Positions 17,964 through 28,575 of a stretch of DNA of 64,000 bases are shown in pieces (position 1 is the first letter of the stretch; each line of letters opens with the position of its first letter). The stretch comes from an uncultured Methanobrevibacter sp. (GTDB lineage: Archaea > Methanobacteriota > Methanobacteria > Methanobacteriales > Methanobacteriaceae). The position numbers and the translations under genes are program-made. The stretch is taken from assembly GCF_902769175.1 (NCBI RefSeq), contig NZ_CACXNW010000017.1, forward strand, positions 38,136 through 102,135, read 5' to 3'. The notes beneath the pieces were generated by a model. That model was not told the DNA's origin. It made no database searches and saw only the letters and a list, made by a program, of their open reading frames with translations.

Positions 17964-20084
17964 CCAATACTTGTGTTAGGTCCATGCCTATTCCAATTAG
18001 TTCCCATGCTATTATAGAAACAGTTTATGCTGTTTATCTTTGATTGGCTTAAAGTGTAGTTTAATCTGATGACTATACTGTCATCGAAATGACCGAATTT
18101 TTTATTCATATAAGCTAACTGAAAGCCATTTAGTTGGAATTCCATCATAGCTGCCATAGGAATTGCTTACAAGCACTTTTTTGCCATCTTTGCTAATGTC
18201 TAAAATGCTTACATAATGGTTTTGTGCATGGAATACTAAGGCACATCCTCCTTTTTTAAGTTCATTTAAACCAATGGAGAATGAATCCCTATAGAAAGTA
18301 GTGCATGTGAAATTATGCTTCTTCAATCCTTTTATCAGATCTTGAATTCTAGTTCCATCCCTATTTGTATTGGCAATATATGCTATGCGCTTTTCACAAA
18401 CGTAATTTCTTAGGACTTGACTACAGACACTTGCAGATGTTGGACCACAGGTATAGATAGTATTCTGAACGTCTCTAACTTCTGAATACTTGTATGCCTT
18501 TCCCTTTAAAGACACTGTTATTTTTCCTGGCCAGTATCCATGCTTATTTGCCTTAACCAATTTTTTATTGATTTCCCTTTCAATAACATTCCATTTTTCA
18601 CGTATGATTATATGATACCTATTCGGATGGCTTTTTGTTTTGAATAAAACGTATTTGGTCAGCTTATTGTTTAGGAATAGGCAATAACTGTCTCTTTGAA
18701 GCACTTCCAAATATTGTGACCTTTTTAGAGTGTATGTTGCACTGCCATCTCCCATAACATAGCTTCTAGGCATGTAATCAAGGTTTGGAACTCCATGGAA
18801 ACTGATATTATGTTTAAATGGGTCCTTTAAAGTCTTGTTTACACAGGCAAGCTTCTTCTTTAGATAATATTTTCCATATTTAACATATACAGTATAATTT
18901 CCAACTATAAGGTTAGGTCTTATGATAATGATTCCCTCAGAATCGGTTTTTTGAGTAAATGATTTACGGCCAATTTTTATTTTCATTTTCTTATGGACAA
19001 TGTCTTTTTTTGCAGCGGCCTTTAAGTAAATTCTCAAATATCCATTTGTTAATATTTTGTAGTTTCCTATTTTGAAGTGAAGGGATCTTGTAACATAGAA
19101 ATGGAAATTTTTATAAGATACATAAAAGTATTTGTCTCCTTTGAATTTAGCCTTAATGTAATATCTGCCTGGGCTTTCCTTAATCTTTAATTTTACATAA
19201 CCCAGTTTGTTTGTTGTTTTTATGTAAGTTTTCTTTTTGAATTTTAGGATGACTTTTCTTCCAGCAATCTGTTTTTCATCTGCACCGAATAAATAGATGT
19301 GCAGTTTGTTTTTTCTCACAACAAAGTTTTTAAATTTTTTTATTTTTGTTTTTAATTTTGAAACTTTTATTGTGATGTTTCTGGAAACAGGATTGAACTC
19401 ATCATCCCCATTAAAGTTAAGGGTGATATTATAATAATTTGGAGTATAGAACATGTTTATAGTTGATATACCCTTGTAATTGGTAGTGGCAGTAACCTTT
19501 TTATTATTTATACACATGGTTATTTTCTTATTTTTTAAAGATGCATTATTTTTATCTTTTAAATAAATGACTAAGACATCTCTGGATTTAAGTCTGGATG
19601 TTTCTATGGTGATTTTAGGATTAGTCTTAACAATTTCAGCAACTTCTTTTTCTGAATTGTCTTGGATATTATCTTCGTTAGTGTCTAGATTATTTTCTTG
19701 AGTTATGTCGTTGTTTAAACTACTGTCTACACTAGGACTGTTTGTATCCTCATCGTTATCTAGATTTGAATTATCTTCGGTTTCTGTGTTGCTGTCTAGA
19801 TTGTTGGCATCTTGGGTTTCTGTGTTGCTGTCTAGATTTGAATTGTCATCAGTTTCTGTGCTGATATCTTGATTGTTATTGTCCTCATTTTCTGAACTTG
19901 AATCGCATAATTCATTATTTTCCAAATTTATATTAATTTCTCTCAAATTTTCAATGTTTGAGTTGCCAGCATCTTCATTTAAATCCTCATCATTTAAATT
20001 AATGTCGATAGCATTAACTGTAGAAATTGTTAAAACAGATAAAATTATAAGAAAAATTAATATTTTTCTTAAACAAATTTTCAT
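17954..20084 (-). pseudogene. Adhesin-like surface protein with Ig-like repeats and C39-like cysteine peptidase domain; C-terminal frameshift
   Basis: Starts at ATG 20084 after AAAGGGG, with a signal peptide (KILIFLIILSVLTISTVNA). Residues 25-150 are a low-complexity Asn/Asp/Glu/Thr linker, followed by three or four Ig-like repeats (each ending like YNITLNFNGDDEF, YYIKAKFKGDKYF). The C-terminal domain has TCGPTSAS (Cys546), NHYVSILD (His623) and SNSYG (Asn641), the layout of C39-like papain-fold peptidases. Such proteins may act on cell-wall pseudomurein or on surface proteins; this is inference. The frame ends at 18102 after KWLSVS. Removing one T near 18106 continues the protein as YMNKKFGHFDDSIVIRLNYT to a stop at 17954, giving 709 residues. 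The catalytic residues precede the shift, so a truncated product could still be active. Confidence 0.8.
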
Positions 20085-20303
20085 AATTTTCCCCTTTCGA
20101 TATAAAATATTTTTATTTTTTAGTTATTTATATATTTCTAAAAAATTTTTTTAGATGTTAGAATTATGAATTTTTCACTGTGTTTTTAATTGTTGTTCAT
20201 CTTAATTTTTTGTTTTTAAAGAATGTTTCAAATATTTTAAATATGATGAATTAGATATCTTTTTTTAATTACAAATTTTTATAACTGTAAAAAGGTGATA
20301 AAT

Positions 20304-20717
20304 ATGGCATTAGAAGGTGCAGAAAGAGTAGAAGAATTTATGACTGAAGCACAAGTATTTTTCTTAGCAACTGTAGATGGGGACAAGCCAAAAAATAGGC
20401 CACTTGGATTCCACTTATTGAAAGATGGCAAAATCTATTTCGGTGTAGGTGACCATAAGGATGTATATAATCAAATGGATGAAAATCCAAATGTTGAAAT
20501 TGTAGCTCTTGTAGAAACAGATTTCCTTAGATACTATGGAAAAGCAGTATTTGAAGAAACAGATGATTTTGCAAATGCTGTAGTTGCAGAAAGTGAATTC
20601 CTACAAAGTATCTACAATGATGAAACTGGTTTTAAATTAGCTATTTTCCATTTAGAAGAAGCTACTGCAGAAATTCGTGATATAACTGGTAAAATAAATG
20701 AATCTTATAATTTCTAA
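20304..20717 (+). CDS. Pyridoxamine 5'-phosphate oxidase-like flavin-binding protein
   Basis: 137 residues from ATG 20304; GGTGA lies between it and an in-frame GTG at 20295. A single split-barrel domain (VFFLATVDGDKPKNRPLGF, GKIYFGVGDHKDVYNQM, NPNVEIVAL) typical of small FMN- or F420-binding proteins of the PNPOx superfamily. The substrate is unknown. It converges with a DUF447 gene, itself a predicted flavin-binding split barrel. Confidence 0.8.
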   Translation: MALEGAERVEEFMTEAQVFFLATVDGDKPKNRPLGFHLLKDGKIYFGVGDHKDVYNQMDENPNVEIVALVETDFLRYYGKAVFEETDDFANAVVAESEFLQSIYNDETGFKLAIFHLEEATAEIRDITGKINESYNF

Positions 20718-20796
20718 TTATAAGTTCATTTAATTTTTTTTCTTTTTTTAGTATTTTTTCAAGAATCAGCTATTTTTATTTTCTATTTTTTTTTTT

Positions 20797-20892
20797 GAGA
20801 CGTAAAATTTTATAGGCTTATTTTAATTTTTTAGGTTTCTTTATAATAAAAAATTAATATTATAATTAAAGCCTAAACTTTTTTACAAACTC
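20797..20892. repeat. Dispersed inverted-repeat element, copy 1 (96 bp)
   Basis: The left end GAGACGTAAAATTTTATAGG and the right end, read on the other strand as GAGTTTGTAAAAAAGTTTAG, form imperfect terminal inverted repeats continuing into AGGCTT/AAGCCT. A second copy is at 31258-31355. Both lie between convergent genes. Could be a small non-autonomous mobile element or a bidirectional terminator. Confidence 0.7.
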
Positions 20893-20970
20893 TTTTTTTT
20901 AATATTCTTTCAAAAATCAACATTTAATATTAAATATAATTATAAAAAATAATTTATTATTCAAAATAAA

Positions 20971-21633
20971 TTATTTCTTTTCCAATTCAAATCCTTGGCT
21001 TAGCAAATCTTCCCTTAAGATTTGAATCGCTTCCTTTTCCTCACTATTTCCAACTCTTTTAACTATTCTTTCAGATTCTAAAAACCTGTTTAGGAATTCA
21101 TGTTGTGTTTCATCATCTACAATATTTATTCTGGAATAATTAACCAATGATTCAATCAATGCATGGATTGCCCTATTAAGTGGCTTGACACATTTGTTTT
21201 TTATATTAAGCTCAACAACTTTCCCTTTGATGAAATTGATTCCAGTATCCTTAATAGGATCATTTTCCCTATAGATTGATTTTAACTCTTTGACTTCACA
21301 TATGAAATAAGCGTCAGCATTTGTTAAAAAAGGCAATTCATTATTGCTTTTGGTTTTAGAGGTTTTAGACAAATGTTTTTCAGGGATTGTATCTATTGAA
21401 GAGAGAGTAAACATCAATGGATCATCTGTGACATTTACAATAAATTCCCTTTTGTCCTTTATGTTTTGGATTGTCATTCCTCCATCAAAAATTCTTAGGA
21501 ATATTTCATCATTTTCCAAAACCCTTAGTCCAAAAGGTGCTGCATTGCTATTTCCCTCCTTATCTATGGAAGTGATGATAATTTCGTATTGTTGGCCTTT
21601 ATGCATTCCTATTTCACTTAAATCAATTTCCAT
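20971..21633 (-). CDS. DUF447 family protein, paralogue 1
   Basis: 220 residues; GAGGGGAG precedes ATG 21633. Opening MHKGQQYEIIITSIDKEGN, APFGLRV, IVNVTDDPLMF and the helical tail PLNRAIHALIESLVNYSRI mark the archaeal DUF447 family, predicted flavin-binding split barrels of unknown function. A paralogue at 50169-50846 has the same layout. Cytosolic, no metal motif. Confidence 0.8.
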   Translation of the reverse strand: MEIDLSEIGMHKGQQYEIIITSIDKEGNSNAAPFGLRVLENDEIFLRIFDGGMTIQNIKDKREFIVNVTDDPLMFTLSSIDTIPEKHLSKTSKTKSNNELPFLTNADAYFICEVKELKSIYRENDPIKDTGINFIKGKVVELNIKNKCVKPLNRAIHALIESLVNYSRINIVDDETQHEFLNRFLESERIVKRVGNSEEKEAIQILREDLLSQGFELEKK

Positions 21634-21861
21634 TTTCTCCCCTCAAAATTAAAATGCCCTTTGTTTTTTAAATAATTTTTACTTGATTCACTATGATTTT
21701 TATTATTTATTTGTTTTATAATTTTTGTGATTTTAATAATAATTATTTCTCTATTGCCTTTTTAAAGATTTATAAACTTTTTTATATAATAAATGATATA
21801 ATTTATAATATTATTTAACAGGTTAAGAATTAAATTTTAAAAAAGTTAAAAAAGTGATTTT

Positions 21862-22875
21862 ATGAAATATCAAATGTATTATGAAATGATGGAACAGCCT
21901 GATGATTTAAGAAGAACTTTTGCTGCAGAATTGGATAATATGGCAGAAATCTCTAAAGTGGCAGAGTCTGTTGATAATATTTACTTGATTGGTTGTGGAA
22001 GTTCTATTTCAACTTGTTACTCAGTTAGGGATGCATTAGCACCTGTTTCAGACTTGAATATACAAGTTTACACAGGTTATGAATTTGCATACAATAAAAA
22101 ATTGCATGAAGGTGAAAACTCTTTAGTTATTGCAACTTCTCAATCTGGAGAAACTGCTGACACATTAACAGCATTAAGAAGAGCAAACGAGTTTAAAATT
22201 GATACTGTAGCTATTTCCAATGAAGGAGAAAGTTCCATGATTAAAGAGGCAAAATATCCTATTGCAACTTTAGGAAATACTGAAACAGCTATTTTAGGAA
22301 CAAAAACCTACATTACACAATTAGCATGCCTTTATCAAATCCTATTTGCTGCTTCAGGATATGAAAAAGCTGATGAAATATTGGAACAGTTAGCAGCTAT
22401 GCCTGATTTAATCGAAGAGCTTTTGAAAACCACTGAAGAGGATAACAAGAAATTGGCGGAAGAGCTTAAGGATGAATTGATCTTCTACTGTTTAGGAAGT
22501 GGAGTCAACTATGGTCTTGCTTATAAGTTAGCTATGACTATGTTGATGGAAGGAGCTATTAAGCATGCATGTCCTCTTTACTCATCAGAATACAGACACG
22601 GTCTTATAGAAAGAGCTGAAAAAGATGTTCCTTTAATATTCATCGATTCTGATATGCCTGGTGATGAGTTGACTAAAATTGCAATCAGAAACTCCAGAGA
22701 TGAATTAGGTGCAAAAGCAATCATCTTTAATCTTAAGGATTATGCAGACATTGATCCATTGCTTTCACCATTTGCTCTTGTCATACCTTTAGAATGGTTT
22801 GTATACTATTTAGCACACTTCAATGGTGAAGATCCAGGCAGTACAAGACATATTGGTAAAGTAAGATATGAATAA
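21862..22875 (+). CDS. SIS-domain protein related to GlmS isomerase domain
   Basis: 337 residues with two SIS domains: [20 protein letters not shown] and [12 protein letters not shown] in the first, [20 protein letters not shown] and SEYRHGLIE in the second. The end, [11 protein letters not shown], resembles the GlmS C-terminus. There is no N-terminal glutaminase domain, so it would be an ammonia-independent sugar-phosphate isomerase or deaminase, or an unusual GlmS partner. The product could feed UDP-GlcNAc and cell-wall synthesis; this is inference. Confidence 0.8.
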   Translation: MKYQMYYEMMEQPDDLRRTFAAELDNMAEISKVAESVDNIYLIGCGSSISTCYSVRDALAPVSDLNIQVYTGYEFAYNKKLHEGENSLVIATSQSGETADTLTALRRANEFKIDTVAISNEGESSMIKEAKYPIATLGNTETAILGTKTYITQLACLYQILFAASGYEKADEILEQLAAMPDLIEELLKTTEEDNKKLAEELKDELIFYCLGSGVNYGLAYKLAMTMLMEGAIKHACPLYSSEYRHGLIERAEKDVPLIFIDSDMPGDELTKIAIRNSRDELGAKAIIFNLKDYADIDPLLSPFALVIPLEWFVYYLAHFNGEDPGSTRHIGKVRYE

Positions 22876-22970
22876 ATAGTTTTGTTTATTCTATTTTCTT
22901 TTATTTTTTTATTTTTTTTTATTTTTCATCTTTTTGAGATTATTGATTATCTTTTTTTAATTTTTTGCCA

Positions 22971-23055
22971 TTAATTGATTTTTGTAATTAATTCATTCTA
23001 CAGTTAATTTTGCAATTAATTGATTTTTGTAATTAATTCATTTTACACTTAATTA
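22971..23055. repeat. Tandem repeat, 45-bp unit, 2 copies
   Basis: TTAATTGATTTTTGTAATTA and ATTCATTYTACA repeated once, directly upstream of the flavoprotein gene. Confidence 0.8.
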
Positions 23056-23089
23056 ATATTTATATTTATTATTTAAAAGGGAGGATTAT

Positions 23090-23761
23090 ATGGAATTTTA
23101 TATTGTTAACGGCGGTCCAAGAAAGAAGTTTAACACCGCTCAATTATTGGAAAAGGCAAGTGAAGGCATTTTAGATGAGTTAAAGAAAAGCCATGGTGAA
23201 GATGATATTAATATTCATCACATTCATTTATATGACTTAAACTTTAAAGGCTGCAAATCCTGTTTCCATTGTAAACGGATTGGGGGAAAATATTATGCGC
23301 AATGCCCTATCAAGGATGACCTATTGGATTTGATTCCTAAAATGGAGGATGCAGATGGAATCGTATTTGGCAGTCCAATTTACTTTGGTGAAATAACTGG
23401 AGAAATCAGGTCATTCTTTGAAAGATTCCTGTTTTCATCTTTTGTTTATGGAGGAGAATCTAATGCTCCTAAAAGAATGCCTATTGGAATGATTTATACA
23501 ATGAATGTTACTGAAGAGGTATTTAATCAAGTTTATGGCAGTAAATTTGATATTTTAGAAAATGTTTTTGAAGATGTCTATTCAAAGCCTCATTCCTTAA
23601 AGGTTTATGATACTTATCAATTTTCAGATTATTCAAAATATGAAAATTATGCATTTGATCCTGAATTGAAAGCAAAAAGAAAAGAGGAACATTTCCATAT
23701 AGATTTAGATGATGCTTATGATTTAGGTGTAAAAATAGCTCAAGAAAGTTTGAAATTATAA
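23090..23761 (+). CDS. Iron-sulfur flavoprotein / NADPH-dependent FMN reductase family
   Basis: 223 residues; GGGAGG precedes ATG 23090. Flavodoxin-like fold (YIVNGGPRKKFNTAQLL, GIVFGSPIYFGEITG) with the compact Cys motif GCKSCFHCKR...CPIKDD, which in methanogen iron-sulfur flavoproteins holds a [4Fe-4S] cluster. Such proteins pass electrons to oxygen or peroxide detoxification. Its own promoter is upstream and no operon partner is apparent. Confidence 0.85.
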   Translation: MEFYIVNGGPRKKFNTAQLLEKASEGILDELKKSHGEDDINIHHIHLYDLNFKGCKSCFHCKRIGGKYYAQCPIKDDLLDLIPKMEDADGIVFGSPIYFGEITGEIRSFFERFLFSSFVYGGESNAPKRMPIGMIYTMNVTEEVFNQVYGSKFDILENVFEDVYSKPHSLKVYDTYQFSDYSKYENYAFDPELKAKRKEEHFHIDLDDAYDLGVKIAQESLKL

Positions 23762-23959
23762 ATTTTATTAATGATTTTTAATTCTTTATTATTTTTGTTC
23801 TTTATTTTTCTTTTTATTCTTTTTTCTTATTCCTTTTTCTTTAATTTTATTTCTTTTTTTAATATAATTTATTATAATGTTATTTTAATATCTAATTTTT
23901 AATCAATCTATAAAATACGCTTCATTTTATCAAAACTTTTAGTAACTTTTATTTACTAA

Positions 23960-24181
23960 AATCGAAAAGTTTATATGTGATGAGTAACAAGTATACAATG
24001 TAAACAAAAAGTATACTAAAAATATGAAATTTTTTTTAGAAATTTTAAATTTTCCAATGAAGATCCTAAAAACACTAAAAAAATACTATTTTTTGGTATA
24101 CACTTTTAAAAAATTGTATACATAAATCGAAATATTTATAAGTCATGAAAAATAAAGTATACATCAGGAAGATGTGTACAC
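23960..24181 (+). promoter_or_regulatory. Dual promoter with three pairs of GTATAC-type operators upstream of hsp20
   Basis: Two BRE/TATA elements: ATCGAAAAGTTTATATG (about 23961-23977) and ATCGAAATATTTATAAG (about 24126-24142). Palindromes GTATAC at 23991, 24011, 24096, 24116, 24157 and GTGTAC at 24176 fall in three pairs spaced 20, 20 and 19 bp. Pairs 1 and 3 begin about 20 bp after each TATA box, over the expected transcript starts, so a repressor would block initiation. The third pair forms a larger dyad, AGTATACATC...GATGTGTACACT. No gene is visible in 23762-24312. Confidence 0.75.
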
Positions 24182-24312
24182 TAAGTTTTATAAAATGTCT
24201 ATTAAATTCTTTGATCTATAAAACGTAGGTACAAAAGCAAAAAAACTTGAAAAAATATATACCCAATTTTTTGAAAACTCAATTAAAATATTAATGTAAA
24301 GGAGATTTTAAA

Positions 24313-24960
24313 ATGCCTGAAGATGTAAAAGAAAATATTGAAGAGGACATCGAAGTAGAATTCGAAGAAGTCGAAGGTACTAATAAATCTGATGAAATTA
24401 AAGAAAAAGCTGAAAAATTCATAGATGATTTCAAAACTAAAGCTGAAGCAAGAAATGAAGCTAACAAAGAAAAACTCGATGAAACTCTCAACAAAAGTAA
24501 AGACATGGCAGGCAAAGTTGGTGAAAACCTTAGTAAAACTATTGACGACACCATCATTGCTATGAAAGCTCTTCAAAAGAATTTCGACAGCAGATATCAA
24601 GGCTACAAAGAAACTGTAGGTGCAAATAAAATCAATGTTGATTTAGCTGAAACCAAAGATTTCTACTACTTACAAGCTTATTTAGCAGGTATTGAAAAAG
24701 AAGATATTTCTATTGAAGCTACCAACAACGCAATCACCATTAAAGCATGCTTTGACAATGTTCTCAAAAAGATTGAAAGCAGCGAAGATGATCCTGCTAA
24801 CTTAATCATTAGCGGAGTCAAAGCTGGTGAAGCAGAAAGAAGCATTAGCTTAGCAGCAGACATCGTAAAAGAAGAAATCACTGCTAAACACATTAATGGA
24901 ACTTTATTTGTAACAATTCCTAAAAAAATAATTCCTAAAACAAAAATAGACATCGAATAA
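24313..24960 (+). CDS. hsp20: Small heat-shock protein (Hsp20/alpha-crystallin) with charged N-terminal coiled coil
   Basis: 215 residues; AAGGAGAT precedes ATG 24313. Residues 1-100 are highly charged and probably coiled coil (DEIKEKAEKFIDDFKTKAEA). Residues about 110-215 are an alpha-crystallin domain (VDLAETKDFYYLQAYLAGIEKEDISIEA, ERSISLAADIVKEEITAKHINGTLFVTIPKK). The C-terminal IPK tail resembles the oligomer-linking IxI motif. An ATP-independent holdase. The N-terminal arm is longer than in most archaeal sHsps. Control by the duplicated promoter/operator region upstream is likely. Confidence 0.85.
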   Translation: MPEDVKENIEEDIEVEFEEVEGTNKSDEIKEKAEKFIDDFKTKAEARNEANKEKLDETLNKSKDMAGKVGENLSKTIDDTIIAMKALQKNFDSRYQGYKETVGANKINVDLAETKDFYYLQAYLAGIEKEDISIEATNNAITIKACFDNVLKKIESSEDDPANLIISGVKAGEAERSISLAADIVKEEITAKHINGTLFVTIPKKIIPKTKIDIE

Positions 24961-25159
24961 ATTAATTTAAAATATTTATTCAGACACAGATAAATATATC
25001 TCAACTATAAAAAAAGATTAAAGTTAATTTTTTAATCTTTTTTATTTTTATTTCATAATAAACACCTTAAAAAAATTCATAATAAACACATTTGAAAAAA
25101 ATATTTTTTGATTTTTGCAAGATTTTCTGCAAAAATTTTTTTTTATTTTTTTCTTTTTT

Positions 25160-25290
25160 TCTTTTTTTTTACTAATTTAATCTATTTTATTTAGCGAGTT
25201 TTGATTTTTTATTTTTTTTACTAATTTAATCTATTTTATTTAGCGAGTTTTGATTTTTTATTTTTTTTACTAATTTGATTAATTTTTTTT
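25160..25290. repeat. Tandem repeat, 49-bp unit, 2.5 copies
   Basis: Unit with ACTAATTTAATCTATTTTAT and TTAGCGAGTTTTGATTTTTT at 25171, 25220 and 25269. The remainder of 24961-25605 is AT-rich; a TATA-like GCTTTAATAC about 50 bp before the histone start is the probable promoter. Confidence 0.8.
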
Positions 25291-25605
25291 AGATCTATGC
25301 TCTTAAAATAGGAAAATTTTAAATTATTCAATATTTTTTCAGATTTTTTAGTTTTTTTTCAAATATTTCATTAATTTTTTTTTAAAAAAATAAAATTTTA
25401 TTTAAAAATTATTACTCTTTTATGAAAATATTTAAAATTTTATTACTAATTTATTAAATAATTTATTTATCAAGTGTATTTGAAAAAATCAGTATTTTGC
25501 TACAAATATATGCAAATTTAAGTAAAATTAACCAAAAAAAGGGAAAAGCTTTAATACTAAGTAATTATATAATAATTATATACTATTATAACGGAGGTGA
25601 AAAAT

Positions 25606-25809
25606 ATGGCAATTCCTAAAGCTCCTGTAAATAGGATTATCAAAGAAGCTGGTGCTGAAAGAGTTAGTGATGCAGCAGTAGTTGCATTAGTTGAATACTT
25701 AGAAGCTGACGCAGCAGCAGTCGCTAAAAAAGCAATTGAATACGCAAAAATTGCAAAAAGACAAACTGTAAAAGCAGATGATATTGCATTAGCTATTGAC
25801 AAAGAATAA
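25606..25809 (+). CDS. Archaeal histone (HMf type)
   Basis: 67 residues from ATG 25606 behind GGAGGTG (an in-frame ATG at 25597 overlaps that site). A complete single histone fold: IPKAPVNRIIKEAGAERVSD, VVALVEYLEADAAAVAKKAI, KRQTVKADDIALAI. No tails. Forms dimers and longer hypernucleosome-like stacks that wrap DNA. Expected to be highly expressed; the strong ribosome-binding site fits. Confidence 0.96.
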   Translation: MAIPKAPVNRIIKEAGAERVSDAAVVALVEYLEADAAAVAKKAIEYAKIAKRQTVKADDIALAIDKE

Positions 25810-26039
25810 GTTTCTTTAACTTTATTGTCAACTTTTACATTTTAAAAAATAAAATTCATATTTTATTTTTTTTTAAATTTTTTTACATTTTTTATTATTT
25901 TTTTATAGAATAACTATTTTTGACTATTTTTAACTATTTTAAATTATTTTCACTCTTTTTAAATTACTTTATATCTATTTTTTTGAATTTTTAATCTCTA
26001 AAATGAATATTAGTTTGTATATAAAAAAAGTGTGCTCTT

Positions 26040-26165
26040 AATTTAATTTTTAAAAAAGAGTATTTATTGTTATGTTATGGATGTTGTTAATCTAATTTTT
26101 AAAAAAGAGTATTTATTGTTATGTTATGGATGTTGTAAATTATATTTTTAAAAAAGAGTATTTTT
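26040..26165. repeat. Tandem repeat, 49-bp unit, 2.3 copies
   Basis: Unit AAAAAAGAGTATTTATTGTT plus ATGTTATGGATGTTGT at 26052, 26101 and 26150 (partial), between the convergent histone and GTPase genes. No gene in 25810-26253. Confidence 0.85.
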
Positions 26166-26253
26166 AGCATTTGAAAAAAAGTTCCACTTAAATTATTAAA
26201 AAATAAGAATCAGTTTAAATTTTTTAAAAAAAGAAAAATAGATGAGAAAAAGA

Positions 26254-27306
26254 TTAGGTTAAATCGAAGTAATTCTCATCATCTTCATATTCATCTTCTT
26301 CAGTTTCTCTTTCTCTTTTTTCAACTTTCATAATTAATTTGATGATTTCATCAATACCTTCACCTTCTGCTGCTGAGATGAGCAATGGATCTTCAGTCTT
26401 ATCAATATACTGTTGTATATAGTCATGTCTTATTCCATCATATTCAGCAATATCCATTTTATTGAATAAATAGATAATAGGAGCATCAAAGATATTTCTG
26501 ATTTCCTCTAAGAGATTGTATTGGTTTTCAAGAAGGTAACCGCAAGTTTCTGAACTGTCAAAAATGAACAATATTGCATCTGCCAAGTGTTCAAGAGCAA
26601 CCATAGCATTCAATTCAATATCATTCATGTCTCCTATTGGCCTGTCAAGTAAACCTGGAGTGTCAATGATTTGGTAATGCTTCCATTTTTTCTCAAAGTG
26701 TCCGATTTGAATACCTTTGGTTGTAAATGGATAGTTTGCAACTTGAGGTTCAGCATCAGTGATGTGGGTAAGCAAAGTTGACTTTCCTACATTTGGGAAT
26801 CCTGCAATTACAATGCTTATTGCATCAAAATCAACAGTAGGCATATTTCTTAAGTTCTGTTTTGCAAAATCCAAAAAGTCCAAGTCCTTTTCAATCTTAT
26901 GCACAACAGATGAGATTCTACCATAAGCTTGTTTTCTAAGTCCAGTAGCTCTTTCAGAAGATGATTTTCTTATTTTTGCACCATATTCCTTTTCTAATTG
27001 GGTAATGATACCATAAGCCCAATTTAGTGCACCTAAAGCTTGCTTGAAATCATCTACACCTACAGTAATATCTATATAATCTTGATAAAATTCAGGAAGT
27101 TCTTCGATTTCAAGAGTACGATCCAAAATCATTTTAAGCCTATCCTTAATAACTTGGCATGCAGTAATTACTCTTGTTTCTTCAATACGTTTGCCTTTCA
27201 AATGTTTAGGTATCTTTTCTCCCCTTCTTAAATCTGCTGCCTTTTTCCCTCTTCTAAAACCTTTATCTAATAATTCATCTGGAGTTGGAATAGTTGGTAA
27301 CATCAT
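26254..27306 (-). CDS. Nog1-like GTPase (Obg/TRAFAC class)
   Basis: 350 residues. An N-terminal helical region (1-160) is followed by a G domain: G1 [10 protein letters not shown]2 YPFTTKG, G3 DTPGLLD, G4 NKMD, G5 SAAEG. The helical N-terminus plus this G domain is the archaeal/eukaryotic Nog1 layout; these factors assist large-subunit ribosome assembly. An acidic tail ([15 protein letters not shown]) ends the protein. GGTGA lies five bases before ATG 27306. AMMECR1 and TldD genes follow upstream on the same strand but with long gaps. Confidence 0.88.
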   Translation of the reverse strand: MMLPTIPTPDELLDKGFRRGKKAADLRRGEKIPKHLKGKRIEETRVITACQVIKDRLKMILDRTLEIEELPEFYQDYIDITVGVDDFKQALGALNWAYGIITQLEKEYGAKIRKSSSERATGLRKQAYGRISSVVHKIEKDLDFLDFAKQNLRNMPTVDFDAISIVIAGFPNVGKSTLLTHITDAEPQVANYPFTTKGIQIGHFEKKWKHYQIIDTPGLLDRPIGDMNDIELNAMVALEHLADAILFIFDSSETCGYLLENQYNLLEEIRNIFDAPIIYLFNKMDIAEYDGIRHDYIQQYIDKTEDPLLISAAEGEGIDEIIKLIMKVEKRERETEEDEYEDDENYFDLT

Positions 27307-27513
27307 TTTTTATCACCATGTAATCATAATTTTTTTTTATTTTATTTTGAATTTAATAAGCATAATTAATAATTTTAATAATGATTATAATCTAATTTTA
27401 TTCTGATTCTATTTTTAATTCAATATATTTAAATAATTCAATAATATTCAATATATTCAAATAAAATTCTAATCATAATTCTATTGTTTAAGTTAATACT
27501 TTTATAAAAGACA

Positions 27514-28071
27514 TTATTTAAATATTTGCCCTTGGAATTTGTATACTTTTGTATTTTCGTCTAACCAAGCATCTGGCCTTAAGCCTGCTTTCATGCATGT
27601 GTGAGATATGAACTCTTCCTTATCCATATTATGTTCTGGAGCTACTTGAGGCAATAACAATTCTCTGTAAAATCCTTTCTCAACAATCAATCCGTCTTCA
27701 CCGATTATGATGTTATCCAAATAATCTATTGGCTTTTCCACTTCAATCAGTTGTGGTTTTGTCAAGACAGTGATTTCATATTCAAGTTCATCTAATTCGC
27801 TTATTCCAACACTTGGAAAACGAGGATCTTTCATTGCAGCTGAAATAGCAGAATCAATCACTGCATTAACTAATGGAAAAACAGGTTCTGGATAACCTAT
27901 GCATCCTCTAAGGTTATTGTGTTTGTTTAAGGTTACAAACACTCCAAGCTCTTCATGCATATAGTCAGGACAATCTGAAGGTGTGTCAATTTTTCTATTT
28001 TCCTTAACATATGTTTCAATAGCATTCTTTGCTAGGTCTAACAAATATTTTCCATCATCTTCACTTAACAT
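27514..28071 (-). CDS. AMMECR1-domain protein
   Basis: 185 residues; AAGGTGA precedes ATG 28071. Single AMMECR1 domain with the invariant LRGCIGY motif (about residue 55), DPRFPSV and the EITVLTKP strand. The family is universal in archaea and eukaryotes, of unknown biochemistry, with a conserved cleft around the LRGCIG segment suggesting an enzyme. Confidence 0.9.
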   Translation of the reverse strand: MLSEDDGKYLLDLAKNAIETYVKENRKIDTPSDCPDYMHEELGVFVTLNKHNNLRGCIGYPEPVFPLVNAVIDSAISAAMKDPRFPSVGISELDELEYEITVLTKPQLIEVEKPIDYLDNIIIGEDGLIVEKGFYRELLLPQVAPEHNMDKEEFISHTCMKAGLRPDAWLDENTKVYKFQGQIFK

Positions 28072-28575
28072 ATTTTTTCACCTTCAAATTTTTTTTATTT
28101 ATTTTATAATTTTTTGAGTTTGACTTTTTTTAAATATTTTGATTTTTCGATTTTTTTCAAATTATAAATTGCATTGTTTTATTTTTATTTTATTTTAAAA
28201 TTATAAGTTTCATAATTTCTTTCTTCTATTTTCATTTTTTTTTTAAAATTATAAATTTTATAATTTCATTGTTCTTTTTTTCTATTTTTTATTTTTTAAA
28301 AATTTAAAAAATTTTTTTCATATTTTCATTTCAAAAATATGAAATTTAATTAAAATAGCATTTTTTAACTACATCATACACATCTCTTTTTATCAATTTG
28401 TTAACTATTCATTACAAATCGTTTATATTAAATACTTTTCAATAAATCAATAGTTAAAATATAATGCCATTAAAATAATAGTGATAGATTCTAATAAAAC
28501 ATAGGTTTTTCCAGTATCTAATTTTTAATTATTTTTCTTTGATAATTTTTAATTATAATATTTTTGAAAGCAGAC
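28072..28575. other. Intergenic region between tldD end and AMMECR1 start
   Basis: AT-rich, with a loose 60-70 bp duplication (AAAATTATAARTTTYATAAT at 28196 and 28246) and a dyad at 28319-28341 (CATATTTTCATTTCAAAAATATG). AAAATATTTAAAAAAAG on the minus strand near 28130 is the likely AMMECR1 promoter. No gene or RNA is recognised. Confidence 0.5.

Noticed and set aside
24024..24126. Small ORF (34 codons, MKFFLEILNFPMKI...) in the hsp20 leader
   Set aside because: No ribosome-binding site, composition like AT-rich spacer, and it runs through the operator palindromes.
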